Origin: Methylobacteriaceae bacterium
GTDB taxonomy: Bacteria; Pseudomonadota; Alphaproteobacteria; Rhizobiales; Beijerinckiaceae
Assembly (NCBI GenBank): GCA_031272615.1
Contig: JAISTL010000245.1
Span: forward strand, 1-20,310
DNA: 20,310 nucleotides
Reading direction: 5' to 3'
The stretch's first letter is position 1; each line of letters starts with the position of its first letter. Below the pieces are notes generated by a model. The model was not told the origin of the DNA and did not search any database. It saw nothing but the letters and a program-made list of their open reading frames with translations. This document shows positions 6,085-14,326 of the stretch, one piece after another. The translations under genes were made by a program, and so were the position numbers.

Positions 6085-6990
6085 ATGAGCGAAACCCGCA
6101 AGCCGCACCGCGATGACGTGGTGATCCCCTTTACCGTTGACAGCCTCGATGTGCGCGGGCGTCTGGTGTGCATCGGCCCGGCGCTGGACGCAATTCTGCG
6201 CCGCCACGACTATCCGGACGCGGTGTCGCGGCTGGTGGCCGAAGCGGTGGCCGCGGCGGCGATGCTCGGCTCGGCCCTCAAAATCGAAGGGGAATTCCAG
6301 GTGCAGACCCGCGGCGACGGCGCCGTGGAGCGCATTATCGCCGATTTTTCGGCCTCGGGGGCGCTTCGCGCCTGTGCCCGCTATGACGCCGACAAGGTGA
6401 AAGACGGCGGCGCCGGCGCCGGGCTGCTCGGCGACGGGGTGCTGGCGCTGACCATCGACCCGGGCGCGGAAATGAAACAGTATCAGGGCGTGGTGGCGTT
6501 GGATTCCTCGGGGTTCGAGGGCGCCGTCAACCGCTATTTCCGGGATTCCGAGCAGATCCCGACGCTGATCCGCCTGGCGGTGGCCGAACAGTTTGAAGGC
6601 GGCGAAGCGCACTGGCGGGTGGGCGGCATCATGGCGCAGCACCTGCCGGGGCCCTCCGGCGGCGAAGACGACGACAGCACACCGGGAAACGAAGACCCGA
6701 ACTGGGAGGAAGCGCGGGCGTTGCTGGAAACGGTGGCGGACCACGAACTGGTCGATCCGACGGAGCCGGGAGAAACCCTGCTCTACCGCCTGTTCCACCA
6801 ACAGGGCGTCACCGCCTACGCCGATATCGGGTTGCGCGAACAGTGCAGCTGCTCCCGCGAACGGGTGCTCGCCATGCTGCAAGGCTTCCCGGCGGAGGAG
6901 CGGCGCGAGCTGGTCGGGGCGGATGGCCGCATCACCGTCACCTGCGAATTCTGCGGCCGGGTTTACGGGTTTACGGCGGAGGAAGTGTGA
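6085..6990 (+). CDS. hslO: Hsp33 redox-regulated molecular chaperone
   Basis: Hsp33 is a cytosolic holdase switched on by oxidation of its zinc-binding cysteines. The 301-residue product has the family N-terminal domain (VRGRLVCIGPALDAIL, VAEAVAAAAMLGSALK, then GQG-like GDGAVER..ADF and MKQYQGVVAL). The C-terminal redox switch is complete: CSC at residues 254-256 and CEFC at 287-290, followed by GRVYGF. I chose ATG 6085 because GGAG (6072-6075) is 9 nt upstream; ATG 6070 and 6076 are in frame, which would add 5 or 3 residues. In alphaproteobacteria such as Caulobacter, gcrA and hslO belong to a cluster with argD and argF (recalled, not searched); here the two arg genes are absent and a GANTC-rich region stands in their place. 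Confidence 0.95.
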   Translation: MSETRKPHRDDVVIPFTVDSLDVRGRLVCIGPALDAILRRHDYPDAVSRLVAEAVAAAAMLGSALKIEGEFQVQTRGDGAVERIIADFSASGALRACARYDADKVKDGGAGAGLLGDGVLALTIDPGAEMKQYQGVVALDSSGFEGAVNRYFRDSEQIPTLIRLAVAEQFEGGEAHWRVGGIMAQHLPGPSGGEDDDSTPGNEDPNWEEARALLETVADHELVDPTEPGETLLYRLFHQQGVTAYADIGLREQCSCSRERVLAMLQGFPAEERRELVGADGRITVTCEFCGRVYGFTAEEV

Positions 6991-6996
6991 AGGCGG

Positions 6997-7039
6997 AAGG
7001 CGTCATTGCGAGTGCAGCGAAGCAATCCGGAAAAGCCTT
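6997..7039. repeat. Dispersed palindromic repeat of the CATTGCGAG...GCAATCC type
   Basis: The segment begins AAGGC and ends GCCTT, which pair, and carries inner arms ATTGC and GCAAT around GAGTGCAGCGAA. CATTGCGAG...GCGAAGCAATCC is a widespread small intergenic repeat known from many unrelated bacterial genomes, where spurious CERSEAI-type peptides are often translated from it. It sits right after the hslO stop and just before a GTGGAC array. Confidence 0.6.
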
Positions 7040-7040
7040 G

Positions 7041-7076
7041 GTGGACTTGGGTGGACTTGGTTGGACTTGGGTGGAC
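7041..7076 (+). repeat. GTGGAC repeat array, second copy (four 10-nt units)
   Basis: GTGGACTTGG, GTGGACTTGG, TTGGACTTGG and GTGGACGAAA follow each other directly. The core is the same as in the arrays at 4210 and 10978, but the period is 10 rather than 9. It lies in the 156-bp gap between the convergent hslO and argE genes; a lone reverse-orientation GTCCAC occurs nearby, at about 7102-7107. Confidence 0.7.
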
Positions 7077-7146
7077 GAAACCGCCGGGTCTACCGGTTGA
7101 AGTGTCCACGGCCGGCGCCAATCAAAAAGCTGAAATCAGAATTCCC

Positions 7147-8316
7147 TCACGCGGTGCCGATGAGCTCGGAAAGGCCGCGCAGGAACGTGTCGGCTTCGTT
7201 GAGCTGCGCCAGGGTGATAAACTCGTCGGGCTGGTGGGCCTGGTCGATGGAGCCGGGGCCGCAGACAACGGTGGAGATGCCCGCCGCCTGAAAATGCCCG
7301 CCTTCGGTGCCGTAGGAGACGGTGGTGGTTTCGCGGTCCACCAGGAGCGGCGCGATGAGGCGGCAGGCCTTGGGCGACGGTTCGGGCTTGAGGCCGGGCA
7401 CAATGAGCATGTTCTCGGTGGTGATGGAGCCGAAGGGGCCGAAGCGCGTCAGCCGCCGGGCGGTGATGGCGGCGGAAAAGGCGGCGATGCGCGCCTCCAG
7501 CGCCGGGATATCGATGTCCGGAAGGCCGCGGACCTCCCATTCCATAAAGCATTTGGCGGCGAGGACGTTGATGACGGTGCCGCCCTCGACCCGGGCGACG
7601 TGGGCGGTGGAATAGGGCGGGTCAAACCGGTCACTGGCGTCACCCTGGAGCATGAAGTCATCGGCGAGTTTCGCCACTTCGGCGATGAACTCGCCGGCGG
7701 CCAGCACGGCGCTGGCGCCCTGTTCCGGCATGGCCGAGTGGGCCTCGCGGCCGGTGACGGTGGTGTGATAGAGAATGATGTTCTTGTGGGCGTCAACCAT
7801 CTGCATCCGCGTCGGTTCGCCGACGACGGCGGCGGCAGGAAGCGGCCGGTTGGCGACAAGCCAGCGGATGGCGTCGACGCTGCCGAGGCAGGAAATCTCC
7901 TCGTCATGGGAAAACACCAGATAGATCGGGCAGGCCGGGCGGGCGGCGACGAACACCGGCACGGCGGCAAGAGCCGCGGCGACAAAACCCTTCATGTCGG
8001 CGGCGCCGCGACCGTATGCCTTGCCGCGTTCAACCGTGAGGCGAAACGGATCGGTGCGCCACACCTGACCAGTCACCGGCACGGCGTCGGTATGGCCGGA
8101 GAGCACGATGCCGGGCCGGTCGGCCGGGCCGATTTCCGCCAGCAGCGTCGCCTTGTCCCCCGCGGCGTTGGGGAACAGCCGGCTGTCCACGCCGTGGGAC
8201 GCGAGATAATCCTGTATGAAGGAAATGATGGGCAGGTTGGATTTTTCACTGGTGGTGTCGAAGGCCACCAGTTTCTCAAGCATCTCGAGGGTGGTGACGG
8301 GCGCGGGGGTCGGCAT
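7147..8316 (-). CDS. argE: Acetylornithine deacetylase (M20 metallopeptidase family)
   Basis: It hydrolyses N2-acetylornithine to ornithine in the linear arginine pathway, in the cytosol, with a di-zinc centre. The 389-residue product carries the M20/ArgE signatures: SGHTDAVPV (His75, Asp77), GRGAADMKGF (Asp107), FSHDEEISCLG (Glu139/140), VGEPT (Glu167) and a late TEGGHFQ that supplies the final His ligand. Length is normal. ATG 8316 starts the family N-terminus; the ribosome site is weak. Succinyl-diaminopimelate desuccinylase (DapE) is the closest alternative, but DEEISC and the EPT context favour ArgE. It follows ruvA on the same strand with a 103-bp gap. Confidence 0.9.
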   Translation of the reverse strand: MPTPAPVTTLEMLEKLVAFDTTSEKSNLPIISFIQDYLASHGVDSRLFPNAAGDKATLLAEIGPADRPGIVLSGHTDAVPVTGQVWRTDPFRLTVERGKAYGRGAADMKGFVAAALAAVPVFVAARPACPIYLVFSHDEEISCLGSVDAIRWLVANRPLPAAAVVGEPTRMQMVDAHKNIILYHTTVTGREAHSAMPEQGASAVLAAGEFIAEVAKLADDFMLQGDASDRFDPPYSTAHVARVEGGTVINVLAAKCFMEWEVRGLPDIDIPALEARIAAFSAAITARRLTRFGPFGSITTENMLIVPGLKPEPSPKACRLIAPLLVDRETTTVSYGTEGGHFQAAGISTVVCGPGSIDQAHQPDEFITLAQLNEADTFLRGLSELIGTA

Positions 8317-8419
8317 GGTCGGGTTCCGCCTTGTTCCTGTGTTTCGGACGATACCGGATTAGCACGGTGGAGACGCCGGGCGCAAGAGCGTTGAACGTGT
8401 TCTTTCCAAACGGGGGGCG

Positions 8420-9040
8420 TCAGCGCGCCAGTTCCCTCAGGCCCAGGCGGATGAGCGTCTTGGCCTCGGGGTTTTCCCCCGCCCGGGCAAGGGCGGCGGC
8501 CACGGCGGCGGCGGCCTGGGGCCGGGGATAACCGAGATTGACCAGCGCGGAGACGGCATCCTGCGCCTCGGAGGGGAGGGCGCTGTCGGCGCCGGTGAGC
8601 GCCGCGGCGGTGAGCGTCACGCCGCCGCCGACGCCCAATGCCGGGGCCTTGTCCCGCAGTTCGGCGCAAATGCGCTGCGCCAGTTTGGGGCCGACGCCGG
8701 GGGCGCGCGACAGCGCCGCGCGATCGCCGCTCGCGATGGCCTGAACCAAGGCGCCGGGTTCGCCGATGGACAGCAGGCCGAGGGCCACCTTGGAGCCGAC
8801 GCCCTGCACCGTCTGCAACAGGTTGAACAGGGCGCGCTCGCCGCGGCTGCGGAAACCGAACAGGCGGATGGCGTCTTCCCGCACCTGGGTTTCGATGTGG
8901 AGTTCGGCGGCTTCTCCCACGGCGGGCAGCGCCTGCAGCGTGCGCCCGGAACAGAACACCAGGTAGCCGACGCCGCCGACATCGAGGATGAGACTGTCTT
9001 CGTCGATGGACTCGATGAGTCCCTTGAGTTTTCCGATCAT
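8420..9040 (-). CDS. ruvA: Holliday junction DNA helicase subunit RuvA
   Basis: RuvA binds four-way junctions as a tetramer and loads the RuvB motor during recombinational repair. The 206-residue product has the three usual domains: an OB-fold opening [20 protein letters not shown], the helix-hairpin-helix region ([18 protein letters not shown] and [19 protein letters not shown]), a variable linker, and the C-terminal RuvB-contacting domain ([19 protein letters not shown]). The start at 9040 is fixed by the family N-terminus; the frame extends to 9073. RuvA is usually encoded with ruvC before it and ruvB after it. Here it stands between a Sel1-repeat gene and argE, so the ruv operon is split. 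Confidence 0.95.
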   Translation of the reverse strand: MIGKLKGLIESIDEDSLILDVGGVGYLVFCSGRTLQALPAVGEAAELHIETQVREDAIRLFGFRSRGERALFNLLQTVQGVGSKVALGLLSIGEPGALVQAIASGDRAALSRAPGVGPKLAQRICAELRDKAPALGVGGGVTLTAAALTGADSALPSEAQDAVSALVNLGYPRPQAAAAVAAALARAGENPEAKTLIRLGLRELAR

Positions 9041-9124
9041 GGGGCACCGCCGGGGAAGGGTGGACGACGGCACCGTGCATAGAACAGTTCGCGCGCCGAC
9101 GCAATCACTCCGCGCGGCGTATCC

Positions 9125-10618
9125 TCACGGTTGCAGGGCCGGGCGGGCGCGGTCATACCCCTGGTCGACGGCGCGTTTCAGCCAGTAACGCGCCTGCTCG
9201 TCATCGGGGTGGACGCCGATGCCGCAGGTGTGAAGTATCCCCAGGGTATACTGGGCCTCCGGGTCCCCCTGGTCGGCGGACTCCAGATACCAGGTCACCG
9301 GCTGCTTGTAGACCGGTTCAAGCAGCGCGCGGTACTCGGCCTTGTCGGCGCCGCAGACCGGAGCGCGCTTCACCGCGGCGTCATACCAGATTTCCACCAC
9401 TTCCTCGGTGTTGAGGGCGGCGTAATCGGGGGTGAGGTCGGGGTCGGCCGGCGCCAGACCGTCGGAGTAGATTTTGCTGGACCGGCGGCGCATTCCGGTG
9501 ATGTCGTGGACAACGGCGCGGCCGAACCAGTAATCGGCGCGGGCCGCGTCCGGCTCGACGCCGTCACCGGCGGCGTAGATGTAGCCGAGGTTGTAGAGCG
9601 GCGCCGAAAACCCCTGGGCCGCCGCCTTGCGATACCATTCTTCGGCGTGGGCGATGTCTTTGGGAACGCCGATGCCGTGCTGATAGAGATAACCGAGGCG
9701 GTGTTGGGCGTCGGCCAGGCCCTGATCCGCCGCCTTCAGCAGCCAGGATTCCGCCTCGTCTTCGATGCGCGGGTCGGCGCAGTTGAGGCAGATGCCGAGG
9801 ACATACTGGGCATAAGCGCTGCCCTGCTCCGCCGCCCAGCGGTACCATACCCGCGGCTTGTGGGAAATCATGCTGAGAATGCGCCGCTCATCGACCGCCA
9901 GCTCATGGGTGGCGGCGGCGGGTCGGGAATTGGCTTCGTCGAACCATTTGGCGGCCAGGGCGTCATCGCGCTCAGTGCCGCGGCCGATGGAATACATGCG
10001 GGAAAGCTGGATTTGCGCGTCGGAATAGCCCTGTTCCGCGGCGCGGCGGCACCAGGCGAAGGCCTCGGTGTCGCTCTGCTGCACGCCGTAACCGTTGGCG
10101 TACATACCGCCCAGCCGGTACTGCGCCTCGGCCAGCCCCTGGTCGGCAGCCTTGCGGTACCACGCCGCCGCCTTGACATAATCCCGCGCCACATGCTCGT
10201 GGCGCTCATACATGTCCCCCAGGGCGAGCTCGGCGGCGGCCAGCCCCTGCTCCGCCGCCTTGCTGAACAGCTCCATGGCGCGCTCACTGTCGGTGAGGAC
10301 GCCGACGCCGAAATCATACATGAAGCCCAGGGTCAGTTGCGCCTCGGCGTCACCGGCCTCGGCGGAACGCAGCAACCGGCGGAAATAAAAGGCGAAATCC
10401 TTGAGGTACTCATCGCGGTCAGCATAAGGCTCGCCGTAGACAAGCCACGCCGACGGGGCCATCGAGGCCGCGATATGCTGGGACGCCTGCCCCTTTTCCA
10501 TGCGGATGGACAGGGCCGGGAACCCCTCTTCCCCCGCGCGGTAGCCGATCCCGCCCAACAGCATGAACGCCGCCAACAGGGCGCCGAAACGCATGATCGC
10601 GTGTCCGGGCATCCACAT
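9125..10618 (-). CDS. Sel1-repeat (SLR/TPR-like) protein with N-terminal signal or membrane anchor
   Basis: The 497-residue product starts with a hydrophobic segment (MRFGALLAAFMLLGGIGYRA), so it is probably exported to the periplasm or anchored in the inner membrane. About eight Sel1-like repeats follow, with the ..A...LG.mY..G.GV..d...A..W..kAA.QG pattern, interrupted by two divergent inserts (around SRPAAATHELAVDERR and GMRRRSSKIYSDGLAP). Such repeats serve as protein-protein interaction scaffolds; no catalytic motif is visible. GGGGAAGAGGA lies just upstream of ATG 10618, and ATG 10612 is equally well spaced. It reads toward ruvA (84-bp gap). Its partner cannot be named. Confidence 0.85.
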   Translation of the reverse strand: MWMPGHAIMRFGALLAAFMLLGGIGYRAGEEGFPALSIRMEKGQASQHIAASMAPSAWLVYGEPYADRDEYLKDFAFYFRRLLRSAEAGDAEAQLTLGFMYDFGVGVLTDSERAMELFSKAAEQGLAAAELALGDMYERHEHVARDYVKAAAWYRKAADQGLAEAQYRLGGMYANGYGVQQSDTEAFAWCRRAAEQGYSDAQIQLSRMYSIGRGTERDDALAAKWFDEANSRPAAATHELAVDERRILSMISHKPRVWYRWAAEQGSAYAQYVLGICLNCADPRIEDEAESWLLKAADQGLADAQHRLGYLYQHGIGVPKDIAHAEEWYRKAAAQGFSAPLYNLGYIYAAGDGVEPDAARADYWFGRAVVHDITGMRRRSSKIYSDGLAPADPDLTPDYAALNTEEVVEIWYDAAVKRAPVCGADKAEYRALLEPVYKQPVTWYLESADQGDPEAQYTLGILHTCGIGVHPDDEQARYWLKRAVDQGYDRARPALQP

Positions 10619-10723
10619 ATCCTCTTCCCCATCCCGGCCCCTGTTTCCGACAATACGGCGCGCTTGTCAAGCAAATCCGCATACGGGTCACATGGGGGCG
10701 CGGATAGGACAGGGGGAAAGGAA

Positions 10724-10747
10724 ATGCGGAATTCGGAATGCGGAATT
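10724..10747 (+). repeat. Short direct repeat ATGCGGAATT, two copies
   Basis: ATGCGGAATT occurs at 10724-10733 and 10738-10747, separated by CGGA, a 14-bp period. Similar GGAATTCGGAATGCGGAAT-like strings occur as dispersed repeats in other genomes. Its function is unknown. Confidence 0.5.
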
Positions 10748-10911
10748 GGCCGCGCCGTTCACCGGAGGGGCCGCAAAATTGGGGCCGGGATTCGACAGAT
10801 CATGAGAGGCGGGCGGGGCTACTCCTGTCATAGCACGGATGAAACCGGGGTTGGGCGCAGTCTTGCTGTCTTGGCTCGCCACCCGCCTCATTTTGTTATT
10901 TTAACACCGAT

Positions 10912-10952
10912 AAACCGGCCTTACAATGGGGTTGAAGACCGGTTTTCCTTTT
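10912..10952 (+). terminator. Terminator-like hairpin without an obvious upstream gene
   Basis: AAACCGG (10912-10918) pairs with CCGGTTT (10939-10945) around a 20-nt loop, followed by TCCTTTT. No gene on the + strand ends here, so it could end an unrecognised small RNA transcribed from about 10800-10900, or be a chance inverted repeat. Confidence 0.3.
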
Positions 10953-10977
10953 CGTCAGGCAAACCGGAAAGGGTCTG

Positions 10978-11058
10978 GTGGACCGGGTGGACTTGGTGGA
11001 CACGGTGGACCTGGTGGACATTGTCCGGGGTACGGTTCAGTCCACCCTTGTCCACCAA
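10978..11058 (+). repeat. GTGGAC repeat array, third and largest copy, with opposing arm
   Basis: Five perfect-period 9-nt units run from 10978 to 11022 (GTGGACCGG, GTGGACTTG, GTGGACACG, GTGGACCTG, GTGGACATT). After 17 nt an inverted arm follows (11040-11058), which can pair with TTGGTGGACACGGTGGAC at 10993-11010 over about 18 bp with one bulge. It lies in the gap before the TAXI gene. Confidence 0.75.
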
Positions 11059-11268
11059 AACGTTTCCGCGACTCGCCGCGGGGCCGTCATCCGGCGGCAA
11101 AGGGTTCCGTGATCCCGGAAATGCAAGGAAATCGATAGAAAACGCAACAAAGTTCTTGCGCGGGCGGACATGTTTGCATAACGTGCGCGCGCCGAATTGC
11201 GCCCTTTGCCGTTGCCGCAGCGGGCACGGTCCGGGATTCTCGCATCAGGGATACTTCAAGGAGACATC

Positions 11269-12339
11269 ATGAAAAAAGTGCAAGGTGCCCTGCTGGCCTG
11301 CGCCGCCGTGTTCGCGTCCGCCGGTTTCTCCGGTTTCGAGCCCGCCGCCGCCGCCGACAAGACCGACAAGATCGTTTTCGCCGCCGGTCGTCCGGATGAC
11401 GCGTGGTTCGCGCTGTCCCACGGCCTGGCCACCAAAATCAACGAGCGCTCCGAGTGGCTGGAGGCCGAGGTGGTCGCCACCGCCGGTATTGTCGACAACA
11501 CCCGTCTGGCCGAGCCGGATGAGGAGAAGCGCGTCAGCCATGTGGTCATCACCATGACGCCGGGCATGGAGCTGTGGGCGACCCCGGAATACACCACCAA
11601 GAAGATCGGCACCGCCGGCTTCCTGGCCTCGGCCATGGTCACCCTCGACCCGAACATCAAAACCTGGGCGGACCTCAAGGGCAAGACAGTGATGCTGTCG
11701 CGCAAGGTGCCGCAGTCCTACACCTATCTGTTCATGGACGTGTTCGACCAGGCGGGTGTCGGTGATTCCATCAAATACCGCCACGGCGGCACCTCGGCGG
11801 TGCTGACGGCGCTGCAGGACGGCGCGGCCGACGCCGGTTCCCTCATGGTGTCGGTCATCTGGCCCGATACCTTCGTTCCGGGGCCGTTCCTGGAGCAGCT
11901 GCAGACCCGCGGACCGGTGTATTTCCCGGAGATGGGCAATGTCGAAAAGAACATCGAGATGATTGCCAAGGCCGGGCAGCAGGAGGAATTCAAAGGCGCT
12001 CCGGTGCCGGCGCTGGCGCTGGTGGCGCCGGCCAACTCCTTCGGACCGACGCAGACCGAGCCGCTCACCATCCTGGCGCCGCCGGTGATGTGGGCCGCCG
12101 GAACGCAGATGCCGGACAAGGTGGTGTACGAAATCACCAGAGTCATGTATGAAATGGCCGAAAAGGGCGAATTCGGCGATTACCACGTCATCGGCAAGGG
12201 CATCACCCCCGATTACCTGACCACCTCCTTCTGGGCAACGGAAGAGGAATGCCGGAAGAACTATCATCCCGGCGCCGTCAAGTATTACGATGAGCGCGGC
12301 ATCAAGCTGAAGTCGTTCCTGGACAGCTACAAGAAGTAA
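11269..12339 (+). CDS. TAXI family TRAP transporter solute-binding protein
   Basis: This is the periplasmic ligand-binding subunit of a sodium-coupled TRAP importer. The 356-residue product has a classical signal peptide (MKKVQGALLACAAVFASAGF, probable cleavage after PAAAA near residue 28-29). The mature part carries the TAXI pattern (IVFAAGRPDDAWFALSHGLA, ITMTPGMELW, TWADLKGKTVMLSR, GGTSAVLTALQDGAADAG). The start has AAGGAGA (11258-11264) 4-5 nt upstream. The permease gene follows after 106 bp, with a hairpin between. TAXI proteins bind acidic ligands such as glutamate, but the ligand here cannot be read. Confidence 0.88.
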   Translation: MKKVQGALLACAAVFASAGFSGFEPAAAADKTDKIVFAAGRPDDAWFALSHGLATKINERSEWLEAEVVATAGIVDNTRLAEPDEEKRVSHVVITMTPGMELWATPEYTTKKIGTAGFLASAMVTLDPNIKTWADLKGKTVMLSRKVPQSYTYLFMDVFDQAGVGDSIKYRHGGTSAVLTALQDGAADAGSLMVSVIWPDTFVPGPFLEQLQTRGPVYFPEMGNVEKNIEMIAKAGQQEEFKGAPVPALALVAPANSFGPTQTEPLTILAPPVMWAAGTQMPDKVVYEITRVMYEMAEKGEFGDYHVIGKGITPDYLTTSFWATEEECRKNYHPGAVKYYDERGIKLKSFLDSYKK

Positions 12340-12394
12340 CGACAGGCTGTTTTCCGCCGGGGAGGGCCCCGGCGCGGGCGATGGTGTATTTTGG

Positions 12395-12425
12395 GGCGCG
12401 GCGGCCGGAGCAAGGCGGCCGCGCC
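12395..12425 (+). promoter_or_regulatory. GC-rich hairpin between the TAXI binding-protein and TRAP permease genes
   Basis: GGCGCGGC (12395-12402) pairs perfectly with GCCGCGCC (12418-12425), with further G-C pairs possible inside. No T run follows. Between a binding protein, needed in excess, and its permease, such a stem often stabilises the upstream mRNA or dampens readthrough; that role is inferred. Confidence 0.4.
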
Positions 12426-12445
12426 TTCGCAACCGGGGAAACGTC

Positions 12446-14326
12446 ATGAAACAGAACGCGGCCTTGTCGGGCGTTCTCAAAATCCTGTGCACGATCACGG
12501 CGCTCGCCATGGTCTTCTACCAGTGCTGGTTCATTGTCGCGCTGCCGTTCGAGCCGTCGGTCAACGGCGTCATCCATCTCGGCTTCGCCTTTGTCGTGCT
12601 GCTTCTGTCGCGCTTGTCCGTCAAGCTGCGGTGGAAGGATTTTCTGTTTCTCGCGGCGTCCGTCGCCGTGACGGCGTATTTCTTCTTCGCCTATGAGCGC
12701 ATTCTGCAAAACCCGGCCTATCCGCCGACGGCGGCGCTGGTGGCCGGAGTGGTCGGCGCCGTCATCGCCTTCTATCTCACCTACCGGGTGTTCGGGCTGA
12801 TATTCCCGATCATCACCGTGGTCGGCATTCTGTATCTGTGGCTGGGCTCCTATCTTCCGGGGGCGCTGCACGCGCCGACCATGGAGTTCAAGCGCATGAT
12901 CGTCACCCTGGCGGCGGATGTCACCTCGCCGTGGGGGCTCTACGGCAGTCTGCTGATACTTTCGGCCAACTATCTGTTTCTGTTCATTATTTTCGGCGCG
13001 GTGCTGGAAGCCTTCGGCGGATTGAACTTCATCATGTCCATCGGCAACTGGGCAGCGGGGCATTTCCGGTCCGGCGCGGCGGCGCTGTCGATCATTTCCA
13101 GCGCGCTTTTAGGTTCCATCACCGGCAGCACCGTCGCCAACATCACCATCACCGGCACCTTCACCATCCCGTTGATGAAAAAAACCAATTACACCGCCGA
13201 GCAGGCGGCGGCCATCGAGACCGCGGCCTCCTGCGGCGGGCAGATTCTGCCGCCGGTGATGGGCGCCACCGTGTTTGTCATGAGCGGCTTCACCGGCATC
13301 TCCTACTTCGCCATCGCCAAGGCGTCGGTGGTGTCGGCGCTGATCTATTTCGGCCTGCTGCTGTTTTATGCCGAGCTCAACGCCCGCAAGCGCAACATTC
13401 AGCCGCTGCAGGGCCAGGCGGTCGACACCCGCGCCCTGTTGCTCTCCGCCCCGGTGTTCATTCTGCCGCTGGCGCTGCTGCTCATGCTGCTCTATCTCGG
13501 CCGTTCGCTGATGCGCACCATCTATTACTGCATCCTGGCGGTGGTCGTCCTCGGGCTGTTCTTCAACCTGTTCCAGCGCAACAAGCTCAAGTGGCGCGAC
13601 GTGGTGGAAAACATCGTGCGCGGCGCGGTGTCCGGCAGCCAGATTGCCGTGGTGCTGGCGTTGATTGGCGTGGCGGTGGCCTGCGTCGAGGTGACGGGGC
13701 TGGGCATGAAACTCGGCGGCTTTCTGGTGACGCTCTCCATGAACAACCTGCACATGCTGCTGTTGCTCACCGCCGTCACCGCCATTATCCTCGGCATCGG
13801 CCTGCCGTCGCCGGCGGCCTACATCATCTGTGCCACCATTCTGTCGCCCGCCATCCACAAGATGGGCGTGCCGCTGTTGCAGGCGCACCTGTTTCCGCTC
13901 TATTTCGCGCTGTTCTCGCACCTGACGCCGCCGGTGGGCATCGGCCTGATGGTGGCCTGCAAGATGGCCAACTCGGATTATCTGAAATCCGCCGTCGAAG
14001 CGTTGAAGGCGGCGTTCCCGTCGTTCTTCCTGCCGTTCCTGTTTGTCTATTCGCCCGGCATCCTGCTGGCCGCGCCGCAGGCCGACATCGTGCTCTCCAT
14101 CATCGGCACCGTGCTGTTCTTCGTGACGCTGGGCGTCATCCTCAACCGCTATTTTGCCGGGGCGGTGTCAGGCGGCGTTCTGGCGCTGCTGCTCGCGGCG
14201 TTCTTCGCGCTGGGCGTCTTCCTGGTCGACGCCGGCCATCCGCTGCCGGCGCTGGGCATCGGCGCCGCCCTGCTCGTTACGGCGCTCGTCATCAATGTGC
14301 GCCGGTACAAGGCCGCGGCGGGGTAG
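12446..14326 (+). CDS. TRAP transporter fused permease (DctQ-DctM type)
   Basis: An inner-membrane subunit that takes solute from the TAXI binding protein and moves it with sodium. At 626 residues it is the fused form: an N-terminal block of about four to five hydrophobic segments (small-subunit-like), then a large DctM-like domain of many helices. Family signatures include FGAVLEAFGG, the SALLGSITGSTVANITITGTF stretch, ETAASCGGQILPPVMGA and GLPSPAAYI. The last 70 residues add two more hydrophobic segments. ATG 12446 follows GGGGAA by 5 nt. It forms an operon with the TAXI gene. Confidence 0.93.
   Translation: MKQNAALSGVLKILCTITALAMVFYQCWFIVALPFEPSVNGVIHLGFAFVVLLLSRLSVKLRWKDFLFLAASVAVTAYFFFAYERILQNPAYPPTAALVAGVVGAVIAFYLTYRVFGLIFPIITVVGILYLWLGSYLPGALHAPTMEFKRMIVTLAADVTSPWGLYGSLLILSANYLFLFIIFGAVLEAFGGLNFIMSIGNWAAGHFRSGAAALSIISSALLGSITGSTVANITITGTFTIPLMKKTNYTAEQAAAIETAASCGGQILPPVMGATVFVMSGFTGISYFAIAKASVVSALIYFGLLLFYAELNARKRNIQPLQGQAVDTRALLLSAPVFILPLALLLMLLYLGRSLMRTIYYCILAVVVLGLFFNLFQRNKLKWRDVVENIVRGAVSGSQIAVVLALIGVAVACVEVTGLGMKLGGFLVTLSMNNLHMLLLLTAVTAIILGIGLPSPAAYIICATILSPAIHKMGVPLLQAHLFPLYFALFSHLTPPVGIGLMVACKMANSDYLKSAVEALKAAFPSFFLPFLFVYSPGILLAAPQADIVLSIIGTVLFFVTLGVILNRYFAGAVSGGVLALLLAAFFALGVFLVDAGHPLPALGIGAALLVTALVINVRRYKAAAG

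Larger units (their letters stand above)
10619..11268. other. 650-bp gene-free region with several repeats
   Basis: No convincing gene is present between the divergent Sel1-type and TAXI genes; the long frames here are repetitive or antisense. It holds a pair of ATGCGGAATT repeats (10724-10747), a terminator-like hairpin (10912-10952), a GTGGAC array with an opposing arm (10978-11058), and weak promoter-like TTGCGC-17 nt-TAACGT at 11156-11184, about 85 nt before the TAXI start. A small RNA is possible but not shown. Confidence 0.5.

Noticed and set aside
7006..8394. 462-codon + strand frame opposite argE
   Set aside because: Antisense shadow; argE motifs on the minus strand are unambiguous.
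4210..11058. GTGGAC arrays as CRISPR or as a collagen-like gene
   Set aside because: Units are 9-10 nt with no unique spacers, and translated Gly-rich frames are short and lack starts.
9131..11272. 713-codon + strand frame
   Set aside because: It is antisense to the Sel1-repeat gene and then runs through the repeat-rich gap; no family pattern, while the minus strand shows clear Sel1 repeats.
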